DNA of 47,187 nucleotides from a virus. How positions within the stretch are numbered: the stretch's first letter is position 1; each line of letters begins with the position of its first letter. Made by a program: the position numbers and the translations under genes. Below the pieces are notes generated by a model. It saw only the letters and a list, made by a program, of their open reading frames with translations. It was not told where the DNA came from and made no database searches. Of the stretch, positions 8,258 through 17,146 are shown piece by piece. The DNA lies in the IMG/VR virus record IMGVR_UViG_3300044825_003138, positions 1 through 47,187 of that record. The stretch is one strand, 5' to 3'.

Positions 8258-8263
8258 TATAAT
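8258..8263 (+). promoter_or_regulatory. Candidate -10 element (TATAAT)
   Basis: A perfect TATAAT 24 bases before the ATG at 8287, inside an AT-rich patch following a stop codon. No good -35 hexamer is present at the normal distance. Similar isolated TATAAT boxes occur at 30048 and 39235, each about 20 bases before a start. Whether they are promoters is untested. Confidence 0.35.
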
Positions 8264-8286
8264 ATATGTAACTCCCAGGGGCCGTC

Positions 8287-9033
8287 ATGTACACGCCGTT
8301 AAGTAATTGGCGTTATGACAGCGGTTTCCACAGGATTCAGAGCGGGCCGGATCACGAAGGTTACCGTGTCGTCAGCTCCGGAATCGTCGATACGGGAGCA
8401 GATATCGGAATTATTGCGCCGGGGGCTCCTAATAGCGGACTCTGGTACAACACAGATGATTGGCGGGCGGTACCAAGCGCTGTTTCCGGTTATTGGACCA
8501 ATTATTCGGATGTTGACTACGCCCCTAGCGGCGCTTTAAGCAGTTACGTGGGGTATCGCCCGCTGGGCGTTTCGACGATCGCTAATGCAAAAGTTTCTAC
8601 GTCTTATGGACCTCAATTTGGGTTGAGGACCACCGGGCAATCTACGTATTTCAACGGTGTTGCACCGGCATCTCAAGCGTACACGCCATACAACACTCCC
8701 GATGAAAACACGGCAGCTCAGGGATATACCGGAGGGGGTGTAACTCACGGTCGGTATGAGGGAGGCATTCTCACGAATCCGACTAACGACACCTCAGGAT
8801 CCCGTGCCGCGTGGATCTACAACCCCCCTGTTTACTGCAAAACCTACACTGAAACGGTGCGCAGTACGGCTCCTGGTTTGATGTCCACGGCTCTTCGGTA
8901 CATATACCGCGGTAAAGCCGGAACGTATGTCTCCAACTTCGCGGCCATTTATCACCAGCTGCCCGAAGGTGTTAGGTCGATGGTGCGCACATATTCGCCT
9001 ACTGTTAATTCCAGTAACCAAAAGTCAATCTGA
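8287..9033 (+). CDS. Putative virion protein upstream of the capsid gene (248 aa)
   Basis: ATG 8287 preceded by CAGGGG. The 248-residue protein is rich in Gly, Ser, Thr, Tyr and Asn, with few charged residues and no long helices, as in beta-rich structural proteins. Segments include SGLWYNTDDWRAVPS and GGVTHGRYEGGILTNP. It lies alone between the small basic genes and a terminator, just before the major capsid gene. A head decoration or minor virion role is inferred; no family is recognised. Confidence 0.7.
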   Translation: MYTPLSNWRYDSGFHRIQSGPDHEGYRVVSSGIVDTGADIGIIAPGAPNSGLWYNTDDWRAVPSAVSGYWTNYSDVDYAPSGALSSYVGYRPLGVSTIANAKVSTSYGPQFGLRTTGQSTYFNGVAPASQAYTPYNTPDENTAAQGYTGGGVTHGRYEGGILTNPTNDTSGSRAAWIYNPPVYCKTYTETVRSTAPGLMSTALRYIYRGKAGTYVSNFAAIYHQLPEGVRSMVRTYSPTVNSSNQKSI

Positions 9034-9047
9034 CCGCTAAAAATGCG

Positions 9048-9076
9048 ACAAGCTGGTTTTGTTCAGCTTGTTTTCT
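9048..9076 (+). terminator. Rho-independent terminator before the capsid gene
   Basis: ACAAGCTG (9048-9055) pairs with CAGCTTGT (9064-9071) around an eight-base loop and is followed by TTTCT. It isolates the capsid gene transcript from upstream readthrough. Confidence 0.82.
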
Positions 9077-9114
9077 AGTTAAATTAAGTATGTAGTTCTT
9101 CGGAGGTTGACGCT

Positions 9115-11225
9115 TTGTTCGTCGACAATGATTTTCCGAAGCTGCTCGGTGCAGAGCTCTACCGTCCGCATCCTGCGTACGTTGTAGAGATGGCTGCAGA
9201 GCCGGTTGTAGTGCACGACTTGGACTCATGAGTCTAGAGTCCCTTTAGGTGAGAGCCTTTAGGTTAAACTCCGTGAATTGCTGGAAAGCCGGACCCGAAA
9301 GGGAGGCCAATCAGCAGCCAAGCCAATCAGAAATGGTTGGAAGGTTCAACGACTAACACTGCTCGAATGCTCTCTCGAAGCGACCGATCTTTTCTCAAGG
9401 GAGTTTGTGTGGGCGACGGATGCCTCAGGCATCAAGTCACATACCCAAACCTAGTGCTGTCGCACTCCAGGAAACAGTTTGAGTATCTCCGCTGGAAAGT
9501 GGGACGCTTAAATCGAATTTTTGGGATAAAACAGCCGATTAAGGAAAGAGACTTCACTAACCAAACAGGTACATTTCCTGGTTGTCAGTGGTGGTCTAAT
9601 CAACAAGAGCTGCTTCTTCCTTTATATAAGGAGCTTTATCCGCACGGTGTGAAGGTGTTAACACCTTCGTTCTTGCGTGATATCGGTTTAGAGGGTTTAG
9701 CTGTCCTTTATATGGATGACGGAAACCTTCAACTCCGTAAGCGAGGTAGATCCACGCAAACCGGAGAACCTTATATCAGGGAGCGCATTGTAGAGTTGGC
9801 TTTATACGTTCCTTATGACACAGCTTTATTTGTGTCTGACTGGATCGAGAGCTTAACCGGAGCGTCATTGACTCCTCGTGAGCCGATGAAAGCGAAGAGT
9901 CCCAATAAATGGAATCTTCGCGGTAACGGCACTCAAGCTCGTTTATTCGTAGAGGCTTTAAAACCATACGGATGCAAAGCCATGAGCTACAAATTCGACC
10001 TTCGCTACGACGCTCGAACTAATCGAGGCAAGTCAAAGTGGAGCGAGGCTGACCGCAACAAATTTGTTGTAGAAGCCGATAAGGTGACACGAGTGCGGAG
10101 CACCCAAACAGAGGTATTGCCTGCTGTGGGTGATGATATAGTCTACTCATCAACGTCCTTAAGTTGATGTTACGTGAGGATAAAGAGCCTCACGGTGCTT
10201 ACTAAAGCATTACAGGCAGCAAACAACCAGGCCAGACCGTTCAGCTCGATCGTTATCGTTTCTGGGGCAACCCCGGCTCTAAAGAGTCTCGGGAGCGCAC
10301 TGCTGAGCAGACCATCGGTACTGCCAACAGCCGGAATATCGTTAAGGACAAAGTGCTCGTGACCCTCCGCGAGTACACTGGTCCTGCTGACCCGAGTGAT
10401 CCCACTCAGCCGAGCACCTTTAAAATTGCTCGCGAGACCCTGATCACCGCTCAGCGTCTGCTGCTGGACACCGGTAACCTCACCGCTTTCCACCAGTCCA
10501 TCGGCTCCCTGACTCTGCTCGACGACTATCGTCGTTGGCGCGACCGGGTGTTCATCAACGAACTCCTGAAAGCTGTCTCCAAGGGTCAAGCCTCTGATAG
10601 CCAAGGTGGTTATTACTACCCCGGCGATCTGGCTGTCGGTAGCCTCACCTATGCCAACGCCGAGCAAGCCAAGTTCGACGTTAAGGACGACCTGCTGCGC
10701 GTGGTGAAGAGCCTGCGTAAGCGGAACACTCCTACCTACCAGGACGGTTTCTATCGCTGCGTTTGCGATCCTACCTTCCTGATGCACCTGCGCCAGAACA
10801 GCGACTTCCGCGAAGTTGCTCGTTACCCCGGCAACGGTCAGATCAACCCTCTCATGTCCTCGATGCAGCCTAACGCTGCCATCTACATGGGTCAGGGCTT
10901 CGGTCAAGCCACCTTCGTGGCGGGCGAGCCGATTATGCCCACGGGTTTTGTGTTCGAAGGCGTTCGCTTCTTCGAATCCACCAACATGCCTTCTCAGAGC
11001 CAGACTGCCACCATCGGTGGTACGTCGAAGTCTTATGAGAGCGCAATCGGTATGTTCTTCGGTCCCCAGAGTGTTGGCGTCGGCATCGGCGGTAACAATG
11101 CTCAGGTGCTCCTGAATAACAACGACGATTTCAGCCGTTTTATCATGATGATTTGGAGCCTGTACGCAGGTTTCGAACTCCTGAACGCTGACTTCGCGAC
11201 CATCGCCTACTCCTTTAACGCTTGA
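9115..11225 (+). CDS. Major capsid protein, split by a group I intron (exons ~9115-9221 and ~10208-11225)
   Basis: Exon 1 begins at TTG 9115, nine bases after GGAGG, and encodes 35 complete codons ending VVVHD. Exon 2 opens after an in-frame TAA at 10203, so translation of the mature product needs splicing. Joining 9221 to 10208 creates VHDFITGSKQPGQ and restores one 374-residue frame that continues QLDRYRFWGNPGSKE, a typical capsid sequence resembling the N4 gp56-type major capsid family. Codon third positions are strongly C-biased (also in the next gene), as expected for the most abundant virion proteins. The exact splice points are predicted by base pairing and frame, not proven. Confidence 0.88.
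9222..10207 (+). ncRNA. Group I self-splicing intron in the capsid gene
   Basis: Catalytic core elements are visible. P4: TGCTG (9279-9283) pairs with CAGCA (9312-9316). P7: GACTA (9351-9355, in the R element GGTTCAACGACTAA) pairs with TAGTC (10139-10143, in the S element GATATAGTC). P1: exon end GACTT pairs with GAGTC shortly inside the intron with a terminal U-G wobble, placing the 5' splice site after 9221. A GTGAGG/GCCTCAC hairpin lies near the 3' end, and the intron would end in G at 10207. The intron is about 986 nt and carries a homing endonuclege frame between R and S. Confidence 0.9.
9367..10167 (+). CDS. LAGLIDADG homing endonuclease encoded in the intron
   Basis: ATG 9367 is preferred; a TTG at 9337 would place the start inside the intron core. 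Two LAGLIDADG motifs are seen: FLKGVCVGDGCL near residues 9-20 (D17) and LEGLAVLYMDDGNL with acidic D117-D118. Such double-motif enzymes cut intron-less alleles so that the intron copies itself in. The C-terminus reads through the S element and P9 region of the ribozyme, so protein and RNA evolution are linked here. The last 20 or so codons overlap RNA core structure. Confidence 0.88.
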   Translation: MLSRSDRSFLKGVCVGDGCLRHQVTYPNLVLSHSRKQFEYLRWKVGRLNRIFGIKQPIKERDFTNQTGTFPGCQWWSNQQELLLPLYKELYPHGVKVLTPSFLRDIGLEGLAVLYMDDGNLQLRKRGRSTQTGEPYIRERIVELALYVPYDTALFVSDWIESLTGASLTPREPMKAKSPNKWNLRGNGTQARLFVEALKPYGCKAMSYKFDLRYDARTNRGKSKWSEADRNKFVVEADKVTRVRSTQTEVLPAVGDDIVYSSTSLS

Positions 11226-11239
11226 GGAGGTAACTAACG

Positions 11240-12115
11240 ATGGCCATCAACCCTAACCAGATCTCGGTTGCCAAGATTTATCCTGGTAACTACACCAACG
11301 TTCTTCGTTACTGGCACGAAGCGAAGTCCGTTGATTTCCTCAACGAAAACGGCACCAGCGAGACTCTCGCCAACCAACCCGTTGGCGGTCCTGTTGGCGT
11401 TATTTTCCGTCCCGGCTGGATTGCTCAGCAAGCTGTCGGTTACGTAGACCTGTCTTACCAGGCTCTGGGTTCCGTCAACCAGCTTGAGTATTACACCAAG
11501 CCTTACGGTTCCGGTCTGAACGGTGACAACGTCGCCTTCACCACCGGCAACGTGATCATCCCCTCTCCGGATTATCACAAGGACGTGCGTGCCGACATTG
11601 CTGACGGCATCACTGTTCCTTCCGGTGCTTACGTGTACCGCGTGGGTCTCCGTATCGACGGCGGCGACGTGGTGTCCAGCGGTGTGGGCGGCGGTTCCGC
11701 TACCCCCACCCTTGGTCTCGGTCCCGCACTGGGCGTAGGCCTCACCGCCACCCCTTCGGCCAGCGGTTTCTTCGCTACTGTTGTTGGTTCCAACAGCCGT
11801 ATCGAGAACGGTTCGTTCAACTCCAGCAACGCCTGGAATGATGCGAACATGCACGCCGTTACCTCCGCCACTACCTACAAGCTCTCCACCGTGGGCAACC
11901 TCGGCGGCGCAGCTGCTTCTGGTTTGGCTCAGGCTTCCGGTGTGTACGACCCCCGCGCCAAGACCGGCAAGCTGCTCGGCAAAGACAAAGCTCTGGCAAT
12001 CTGCGAAGTTTGCTGGCTTGTTCCCGACGAGCCGCCCAAGCGTTCCGACGTGGCACTCCAACCCGCCGGTGTTGTCGAATCTTCGATCTACACCAGCACC
12101 TCTCCTTCGGCCTGA
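11240..12115 (+). CDS. Second abundant head protein (291 aa)
   Basis: ATG 11240 follows a strong AGGAGG 15 bases after the capsid stop. The 291-residue protein is rich in Gly, Ser, Ala and Val with few charges, and ends SSIYTSTSPSA. Codon usage is as C-biased as the capsid gene and unlike the rest of the window, suggesting very high expression. It is most likely a capsid decoration or minor capsid protein; no family is recognised. A perfect UUCG-type terminator follows. Confidence 0.78.
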   Translation: MAINPNQISVAKIYPGNYTNVLRYWHEAKSVDFLNENGTSETLANQPVGGPVGVIFRPGWIAQQAVGYVDLSYQALGSVNQLEYYTKPYGSGLNGDNVAFTTGNVIIPSPDYHKDVRADIADGITVPSGAYVYRVGLRIDGGDVVSSGVGGGSATPTLGLGPALGVGLTATPSASGFFATVVGSNSRIENGSFNSSNAWNDANMHAVTSATTYKLSTVGNLGGAAASGLAQASGVYDPRAKTGKLLGKDKALAICEVCWLVPDEPPKRSDVALQPAGVVESSIYTSTSPSA

Positions 12116-12141
12116 TAAACTTAATCGGATGTCGACGGACG

Positions 12142-12168
12142 CCCCCTCTTCGGAGGGGGATTTTTTTT
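12142..12168 (+). terminator. UUCG-loop Rho-independent terminator
   Basis: CCCCCTC (12142-12148) and GAGGGGG (12153-12159) pair perfectly around TTCG, followed by A and eight T. This closes the capsid operon and faces the end of a converging reverse gene. Confidence 0.95.
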
Positions 12169-12667
12169 ACTTAATTCCTATTGATTTACGTAGCAATTCT
12201 TGTTTGATCTCCTCCAAACGATCTTCTGGGTTGATGCTGTATGTTTTTCCGGTTTCCACAAGATCTACCAAGGATCTGGCCCAGTTTTCTGGGTTGACGT
12301 AGTCCAACATCCCTGCTGTTCGTTTTAATGCTTCTGGGCCTGCCCCTGCTCCTGCGATACCTAGACTGCGGTATAGCTCACGCCGCGCTTGTGCCTCTGG
12401 AGTTTCCTGAGTTTTAGCTGCGTACCTAATCACAGCTGGTGCCACCGTGGCGATGTCGGCGGGAGGCAATGCGCTTGCGGCAAATCCAGTTCCGCCTACT
12501 GCGATGCCTCGCGCTGCCGCACGTCTGGGCGACATGCCGGCTTTTATGTTTGAACTTGTTTCGCCGATGACATTGAGCACATCGCCAGCAAAAGGAATTG
12601 CCTGCAGCAATCGTCTTGCGGGTGCCGGGATCTGAGATAAACCCGGTAAACGAAAGTTAAAAGGCAC
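12167..12667 (-). CDS. Hypothetical protein, reverse strand (166 aa)
   Basis: A single reverse gene between forward head genes. The 166-residue protein starts MPFNFRLPGLSQIPAPARRL, has an alanine/glycine-rich middle (AVGGTGFAASALPPADIATV) that could be amphipathic or weakly membrane-seeking, and a charged helical C-terminus with DLVETGKTYSINPEDRLEE. It shares a repeat-rich divergent region with the next forward gene. The isolated reverse orientation suggests a separately regulated or acquired gene. No family recognised. Confidence 0.7.
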   Translation of the reverse strand: MPFNFRLPGLSQIPAPARRLLQAIPFAGDVLNVIGETSSNIKAGMSPRRAAARGIAVGGTGFAASALPPADIATVAPAVIRYAAKTQETPEAQARRELYRSLGIAGAGAGPEALKRTAGMLDYVNPENWARSLVDLVETGKTYSINPEDRLEEIKQELLRKSIGIK

Positions 12668-12668
12668 C

Positions 12669-12728
12669 TACCTTAAGACCGTACACCTATTGCCAGTTTA
12701 AGGTAAGATACCGTTCAGATACTGTTCA
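12669..12728. promoter_or_regulatory. Divergent control region with inverted and tandem repeats
   Basis: Within the 65-base gap between a reverse and a forward gene, TACCTTAA (12669-12676) is inverted as TTAAGGTA (12698-12705), and GATACCGTTCA (12707-12717) is repeated in tandem as GATACTGTTCA (12718-12728), ending four bases before the ATG at 12733. The arrangement resembles operators for a dimeric regulator controlling both genes. The repeats are seen directly; the role is inferred. Confidence 0.6.
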
Positions 12729-12732
12729 CATA

Positions 12733-13167
12733 ATGACTGTGACTCAGGTTAAAGAGTTTACGTACACTCCTAATGGTGTTAAGATCGAAGTCGTTAGCAC
12801 GCATGACGATGGCGAGTACATGATGGTGCGTTCTATTACTACCGGTAAAGTTTTCTTTGCGCATCGGAATCAAGTTATCGAAGAAGTGCGTGAAGCTGAA
12901 CCCGAAGCTGCTCCTTCTAAACAACGGCGCGGACGTCAGTTAGTTAAACCTGAAGTGCCTGCATTTAATCGAGTCAACATCAACACAGCGCCTCCTCAGT
13001 TACTGACTCAGGTACTGAAAGGCGTGGGCATCAAAACAGCTACAGATATAAAAGAGTTGCAGCAGAGTATGCCTGGCGAACGTTTTACTAAGCTCGATCA
13101 GTTGAAGTCCATTAAAGGTATTAACTGGGATGAGGTTCTTGAGGATGGGAATGTGTATGTGGAATAA
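12733..13167 (+). CDS. Helix-hairpin-helix protein (ComEA-like C-terminal domain)
   Basis: Protein of 144 residues. The first ~50 residues form a small beta-like domain (IEVVSTHDDGEYMMVRSITT). After a basic linker, residues 80-130 read RVNINTAPPQLLTQVLKGVG then IKTATDIKELQ and LDQLKSIKGI, the tandem helix-hairpin-helix pattern of ComEA-type DNA-binding proteins. It could bind DNA at the portal/neck or in DNA handling. The last 47 bases overlap an antisense HNH gene. Confidence 0.75.
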   Translation: MTVTQVKEFTYTPNGVKIEVVSTHDDGEYMMVRSITTGKVFFAHRNQVIEEVREAEPEAAPSKQRRGRQLVKPEVPAFNRVNINTAPPQLLTQVLKGVGIKTATDIKELQQSMPGERFTKLDQLKSIKGINWDEVLEDGNVYVE

Positions 13168-13684
13168 AGTTTAAATACGCAAATTCGCCGAAATACTTAA
13201 GAGCCGCTTCGTTATATGCGATAGCGGCTTTTTCTTTTGTATCGAATCTCCCTAAGTTTATTATTTTACCGTCAACGTGTATGTGTGTTTTCCATTTTTG
13301 TCTATTTTTATCCCAGCAAACTCCTTTATAACCGGACGTATTATTTTTCTGTATTTTTTTATTTCTTTGATTTTGGTTGACCGTCGCTAATCTCAAATTT
13401 ACGGCTTTATTGTCTGTCGAATTTCTATTCGCGTGGTCTACATCAAGATGCTCGGGATCTTTGCCGGAATTTAAAAAGAAAATAACTCTAGAGTTTAAAT
13501 AAAGAATATTTCTGAATCTAACACTGTAGTTTTCGCGATTTCGATCTGAGACTTTCCATTTACACCCTGCTTCATCCCCCATTTTTGCTCTACCATTTAC
13601 AGTTCTTATCCAACGTAATCCGGTTTTCGAAGACGGATCTACCTGAAGGTATTCACCTATATCTTCCGGTATTCCGTGTCTCAT
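13121..13684 (-). CDS. HNH homing endonuclease with AP2-like domain
   Basis: Protein of 187 residues on the reverse strand. The HNH part shows HLDVDHANRNSTDNKAVNLR followed by LATVNQNQRNKK, with the usual D-H and N positions; the AP2-like DNA-binding part is NTSGYKGVCWDKNRQKW followed by GRFDTKEKAAIAYNEAALKYFG. These free-standing endonucleases spread by cutting related phage DNA. It is inserted antisense between two virion genes and overlaps the 3' end of the helix-hairpin-helix gene by 47 bases. Low GC compared with neighbours supports acquisition. Confidence 0.9.
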   Translation of the reverse strand: MRHGIPEDIGEYLQVDPSSKTGLRWIRTVNGRAKMGDEAGCKWKVSDRNRENYSVRFRNILYLNSRVIFFLNSGKDPEHLDVDHANRNSTDNKAVNLRLATVNQNQRNKKIQKNNTSGYKGVCWDKNRQKWKTHIHVDGKIINLGRFDTKEKAAIAYNEAALKYFGEFAYLNFIPHTHSHPQEPHPS

Positions 13685-13718
13685 TTACAATAAAAGCATA
13701 GCGGAGGCTTAGTGTAGC

Positions 13719-14339
13719 ATGGCTCAGTTAACGCAACAAGAGTTAGAACAACTTCAGAGTTACCTTGCTCAGCAGGGCGTTGTCTTTCAGCCTGACACTA
13801 CCGATGCTACTAAGAGAGAGGTAATCTACGCCGCGGTTAATCAGCTAACTAGAAATAGTGCCCAAGTATTTGGTTATAGATTAGATGATTTCAACTTTAG
13901 TCGGGTAGCTTATTTCTTAGGTTACAATTTAGCTACTGTGCCGGCTGGAGATTATGCCCGTTTAATGGAAGCTTGTAACAGCATTCCTAGTGAGTTTTAC
14001 TACGACAAGATAATCGAGCAATTAGAACGCTGTGCAGAAGCTGAGCGTTTAACAGAGCTGGCTACCGGCCGAGCAACGAGTCGTCAGGAAACTATTTTAG
14101 GTGACGTCAGCCGTTCTATTAATATTCAAGATAAAAGAGAAACTGCAAAAATATGGAGAGAGAATTTCTTATACGAGTGCGATAGGTTAGCTCATATGCT
14201 CTATATCCCGAATTATAGGGATCCTGTGACAGCGAGGTATCGTTTCGAACGCAGTGGTGGGGAATTTGTACAAGCTATTCCCGGACCTCCGGATGTGTCC
14301 CGTTCGGACCGTCTGTACTTTTACGCAAACTGGCGATAA
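13719..14339 (+). CDS. Putative head-tail connector or neck protein (206 aa)
   Basis: ATG 13719 with AGCGGAGG upstream. The 206-residue protein is helical, starting LTQQELEQLQSYLAQQGV and containing ETAKIWRENFLYECDRLAHM. Its position after portal/capsid genes and its helical N-terminus fit adaptor-type proteins, but no family signature is certain. Confidence 0.65.
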   Translation: MAQLTQQELEQLQSYLAQQGVVFQPDTTDATKREVIYAAVNQLTRNSAQVFGYRLDDFNFSRVAYFLGYNLATVPAGDYARLMEACNSIPSEFYYDKIIEQLERCAEAERLTELATGRATSRQETILGDVSRSINIQDKRETAKIWRENFLYECDRLAHMLYIPNYRDPVTARYRFERSGGEFVQAIPGPPDVSRSDRLYFYANWR

Positions 14340-14371
14340 ACGCTATATTTATTAAAGGCACAGGTAGCTGT

Positions 14372-16093
14372 ATGGCTGATTACGCAGAGGGTTTGCGGGT
14401 TCTCACTAATTTAGTTAGCAACCCGCAAATGCTGAGGCAGATCCAAAAGTTACCTGGGGAGATCTCCGGGCAAATTCAGGATGTTCTGCGTGGTTTCCAG
14501 GCAGCTGGCGGTAGCGGCGCTTTAGGTCCTGCTATTCAGAGACGATTACTGTTCCCAAATGCTCCCGCCCCTCGGCCCATTCCGACTAAAGCTGAGAAGG
14601 CTCTGCAACTCCCGTTGCCTCTTCGAACTCGTGAAGGCGTGCCGGTTTCTTCGCGCACTCCGCGGCCCACGGTCCGAAATCGCGAAACAATTCGTGCGGG
14701 TGCCCGCGAACGTGTCGCAGACATGCCTCGTGTGCGTTTACCCGGCGAAGCGCCAGGTCAATTGCACATTGAGTCAGCTCCTGAGCCTCAGTTTAATTAC
14801 AGAGGTGTCCACATCGCTCCGGAACCGGAGTTTGGTCCCGGTGCACGTCCGCTATCTCTGCGAGAGGCTGACGCCGATACTATGAGTCTGCTTCGCACTC
14901 TTGAACCGGGGACAGCCGCGACTCTTGCTCGATTAGCAGACGATATTTCGACTGAGTATAACGTTTCTGCCGGAGAAGCTCTTAAAAACATTACTGGTCC
15001 TAGGGGCACAGATTATCTGGCTTATTTAAATACGGTTCAGAAAGGCCCGAGCGGTTCGATGGTCCCTCCTGGGGGCGGCCGAGCACTTCCTCCTGGCGGC
15101 GGCGCAGTTCCTCCGGGCGGCGGCCCAGCCATGGGCGGCGGGGATCGCGGCGGCGCCTTAGTTCCGTCTCCTGCCGGTGGAGCCGGCCGTCCTTCTCCCG
15201 GCGTGGTCGATGACGTTATTGATCTCGAATATCGCCTCATTCGCGATTTACCTACCGGACAACGCGGCGGTGCTCTTGGTCGCATAACTGCTGACTTAGG
15301 TAAAGCGGTGCGCGAATCAGGTCTCACTCCCACGCAAATTAAAGCTTTGCTGGCTGGCGCCGGCGGTCTCGGCGTAGGCACGCTCATGGGCGTTATGGGG
15401 CGCGGTGATGAAACCGAGTCTGTCGTGCCTCTGACCGACGAACAGGCTTATCCCCGTCAAGGGACGGGTACTCCTTCTTCTCGTACGCCTGGAAGGATGC
15501 CCCCTTCAACCACCGGGCAGGCCGGCAGCGGTCAGGTTGTTATTACCCAGGACGGCGGCGATAGCGAATATCGGCAAGCACGCGCAAACGCATTACAAGC
15601 TGTTCGTCGCGGAGGTGGCGCAGCTCCTGGCGCTCCGCGCGCACCCATCGCTGCTCCTAGTCCTGATCCCAACGCACCGATCGCTAAGTATTATCAGCAA
15701 CGTCAAGACTACGTATCGCAGCCTGAGGTTCTCAACCAAATTATTCGGGATGTCTCCGCTCTTCCCGGCGTGGCCCCACAAACTCCTGTTTGGGCTGCGA
15801 AGAACCCCACTCTGGCTTATGAGATGCTTCAGCGAGCTAAAGCACGACCTGATTTATCTCAACAAATGCCCCAGCCAACCACTGTAGTGATCGGCTCCCA
15901 AATGGGCACTGATTCTGTCAAGAACGCAGCTGGGAATTCTGCATACGCAGCTGCCGCGGCGGATAAATCGGCCGGTGCTTCGGATATCGAGGACGCGACT
16001 CGTCCTCTTCTCCTCCCTAAAGCTAATTATGTACCCCTTGGTGGGCGATTTATTCCCTCGGGCGGTTCTATTCCCGCTGTTCCCTTCGCTTGA
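14372..16093 (+). CDS. Putative internal virion protein with low-complexity regions (573 aa)
   Basis: Long Pro/Gly/Arg/Ala-rich protein. The N-terminus is helical (LRVLTNLVSNPQMLRQIQKL), the middle has repeated PPGGG units (around 15060-15140), then a hydrophobic glycine-rich segment IKALLAGAGGLGVGTLMGVM that could insert in a membrane, and a disordered C-terminal third. A long flexible protein with one possible membrane helix suits a protein ejected with DNA, but this is inference. No enzyme motif is seen. Confidence 0.7.
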   Translation: MADYAEGLRVLTNLVSNPQMLRQIQKLPGEISGQIQDVLRGFQAAGGSGALGPAIQRRLLFPNAPAPRPIPTKAEKALQLPLPLRTREGVPVSSRTPRPTVRNRETIRAGARERVADMPRVRLPGEAPGQLHIESAPEPQFNYRGVHIAPEPEFGPGARPLSLREADADTMSLLRTLEPGTAATLARLADDISTEYNVSAGEALKNITGPRGTDYLAYLNTVQKGPSGSMVPPGGGRALPPGGGAVPPGGGPAMGGGDRGGALVPSPAGGAGRPSPGVVDDVIDLEYRLIRDLPTGQRGGALGRITADLGKAVRESGLTPTQIKALLAGAGGLGVGTLMGVMGRGDETESVVPLTDEQAYPRQGTGTPSSRTPGRMPPSTTGQAGSGQVVITQDGGDSEYRQARANALQAVRRGGGAAPGAPRAPIAAPSPDPNAPIAKYYQQRQDYVSQPEVLNQIIRDVSALPGVAPQTPVWAAKNPTLAYEMLQRAKARPDLSQQMPQPTTVVIGSQMGTDSVKNAAGNSAYAAAAADKSAGASDIEDATRPLLLPKANYVPLGGRFIPSGGSIPAVPFA

Positions 16094-16108
16094 TTGAGGA
16101 GAGAAAAA

Positions 16109-16546
16109 ATGTCTGCTGCCGACTTCTACCTTAACCCTCCTACCGTGAAGGGTTACGAGTTCCAAGCTCCTACGGGGATTAATTACGAGGGTTTTCGCCC
16201 TGATTTAGGTAATGTTCTCGACATTAACCTTCAGAATTTGGGAGAACCTTCCGCTCCAAGTCCCATGCAACCTGGAGCTCAGCCCGGTTGGGGTAAACAA
16301 CTAGGGGATTTCCTTGGCGGTGTAGGTAAGCTTGGCGCCGGGTTAGGTGCAGGCATAGCTGCTGCGCGTGGCGATATGCCGATGGCGGGCCAGCTTCTGT
16401 CGACTTATTTCCAGGATAAAACTGGCGATAAGGACGAAAGCGAAGAATCTTCGTTGGCTAAAGCCCTGCGTGATCTGAAAGAAGCCGGTTTAATCTCGTT
16501 TCAGTTAAACACAGGCGACAAAGATACTGACAAACTCATGATTTGA
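16109..16546 (+). CDS. Hypothetical virion protein (145 aa)
   Basis: ATG 16109 is chosen because GAGGAGAG sits just upstream; the frame continues five codons further to a TTG that lies within this Shine-Dalgarno sequence. The protein begins MSAADFYLNPPTVKGYEFQA, has a glycine/alanine-rich centre (LGGVGKLGAGLGAGIAAARG) and an acidic helical tail. It probably acts with the preceding internal protein. No family recognised. Confidence 0.72.
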   Translation: MSAADFYLNPPTVKGYEFQAPTGINYEGFRPDLGNVLDINLQNLGEPSAPSPMQPGAQPGWGKQLGDFLGGVGKLGAGLGAGIAAARGDMPMAGQLLSTYFQDKTGDKDESEESSLAKALRDLKEAGLISFQLNTGDKDTDKLMI

Positions 16547-16588
16547 GTTTAAGATCAGCACAATTATTCCGCACACCGAGCGCACCTA

Positions 16589-17143
16589 ATGGCCTCTACT
16601 TCTACAAACAAGCAACCCTGTCTTATCGACCGCCCTTTTTTAAGGGGCGCTCGGATCACTAGCGCGACAGGGACTTGCAACCCCACTAACCCAAATCTGA
16701 CTGATTTGATTCAGTTAGTTCGGGTAGGTGACCTTCCTTCTGAAGATGCCGCCCTGGTAGAGGATATCACCATTGTCAGCAACGAAGGCTATCCCGACAA
16801 CAGCGGTCGACGGTCTGTTGATCTTGGTCTTTATGTTTACGCACCTAACCAAGCCGCTCCTTCTACGTCAGCTGCGTTGATGGTTGGTCGTGTTGAGGTT
16901 GGTCTCAGCGGTTCGACTCGAGGTATTCCTCAGAGTGTGCAGCTATTTGCCTGTAACGCTCCCACCCCGCAAGTGGGCGATACTAACCTTCTCGCTCCCA
17001 TTCAAATCGGTAAATCCGAAGGCATTTACCTGGAGAAGGGGTACATTCTCGCTGTGGGATACATCGGTACCGGAAGTACAGCGGTATCTGGCGGTTTGAG
17101 TCCATCCGGTATTACTGTATTTGCTCAGGGAGGATTCTATTGA
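16589..17143 (+). CDS. Putative virion structural protein (184 aa)
   Basis: The 184-residue protein is beta-rich with little charge: LIQLVRVGDLPSEDAALVED, SVDLGLYVYAPNQAAPS and a terminal SGITVFAQGGFY. Its spacing (stop four bases before the next start) ties it to the following tail-type protein. The composition is typical of tail or fibre-base proteins. No named family is recognised. Confidence 0.7.
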   Translation: MASTSTNKQPCLIDRPFLRGARITSATGTCNPTNPNLTDLIQLVRVGDLPSEDAALVEDITIVSNEGYPDNSGRRSVDLGLYVYAPNQAAPSTSAALMVGRVEVGLSGSTRGIPQSVQLFACNAPTPQVGDTNLLAPIQIGKSEGIYLEKGYILAVGYIGTGSTAVSGGLSPSGITVFAQGGFY

Positions 17144-17146
17144 ACT

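Noticed and set aside
10170-12061. Long reverse frames of 245 and 275 codons antisense to the capsid and second head genes
   Set aside because: They arise from the strong C-ending codon bias of the highly expressed forward genes, and have no recognisable protein features.
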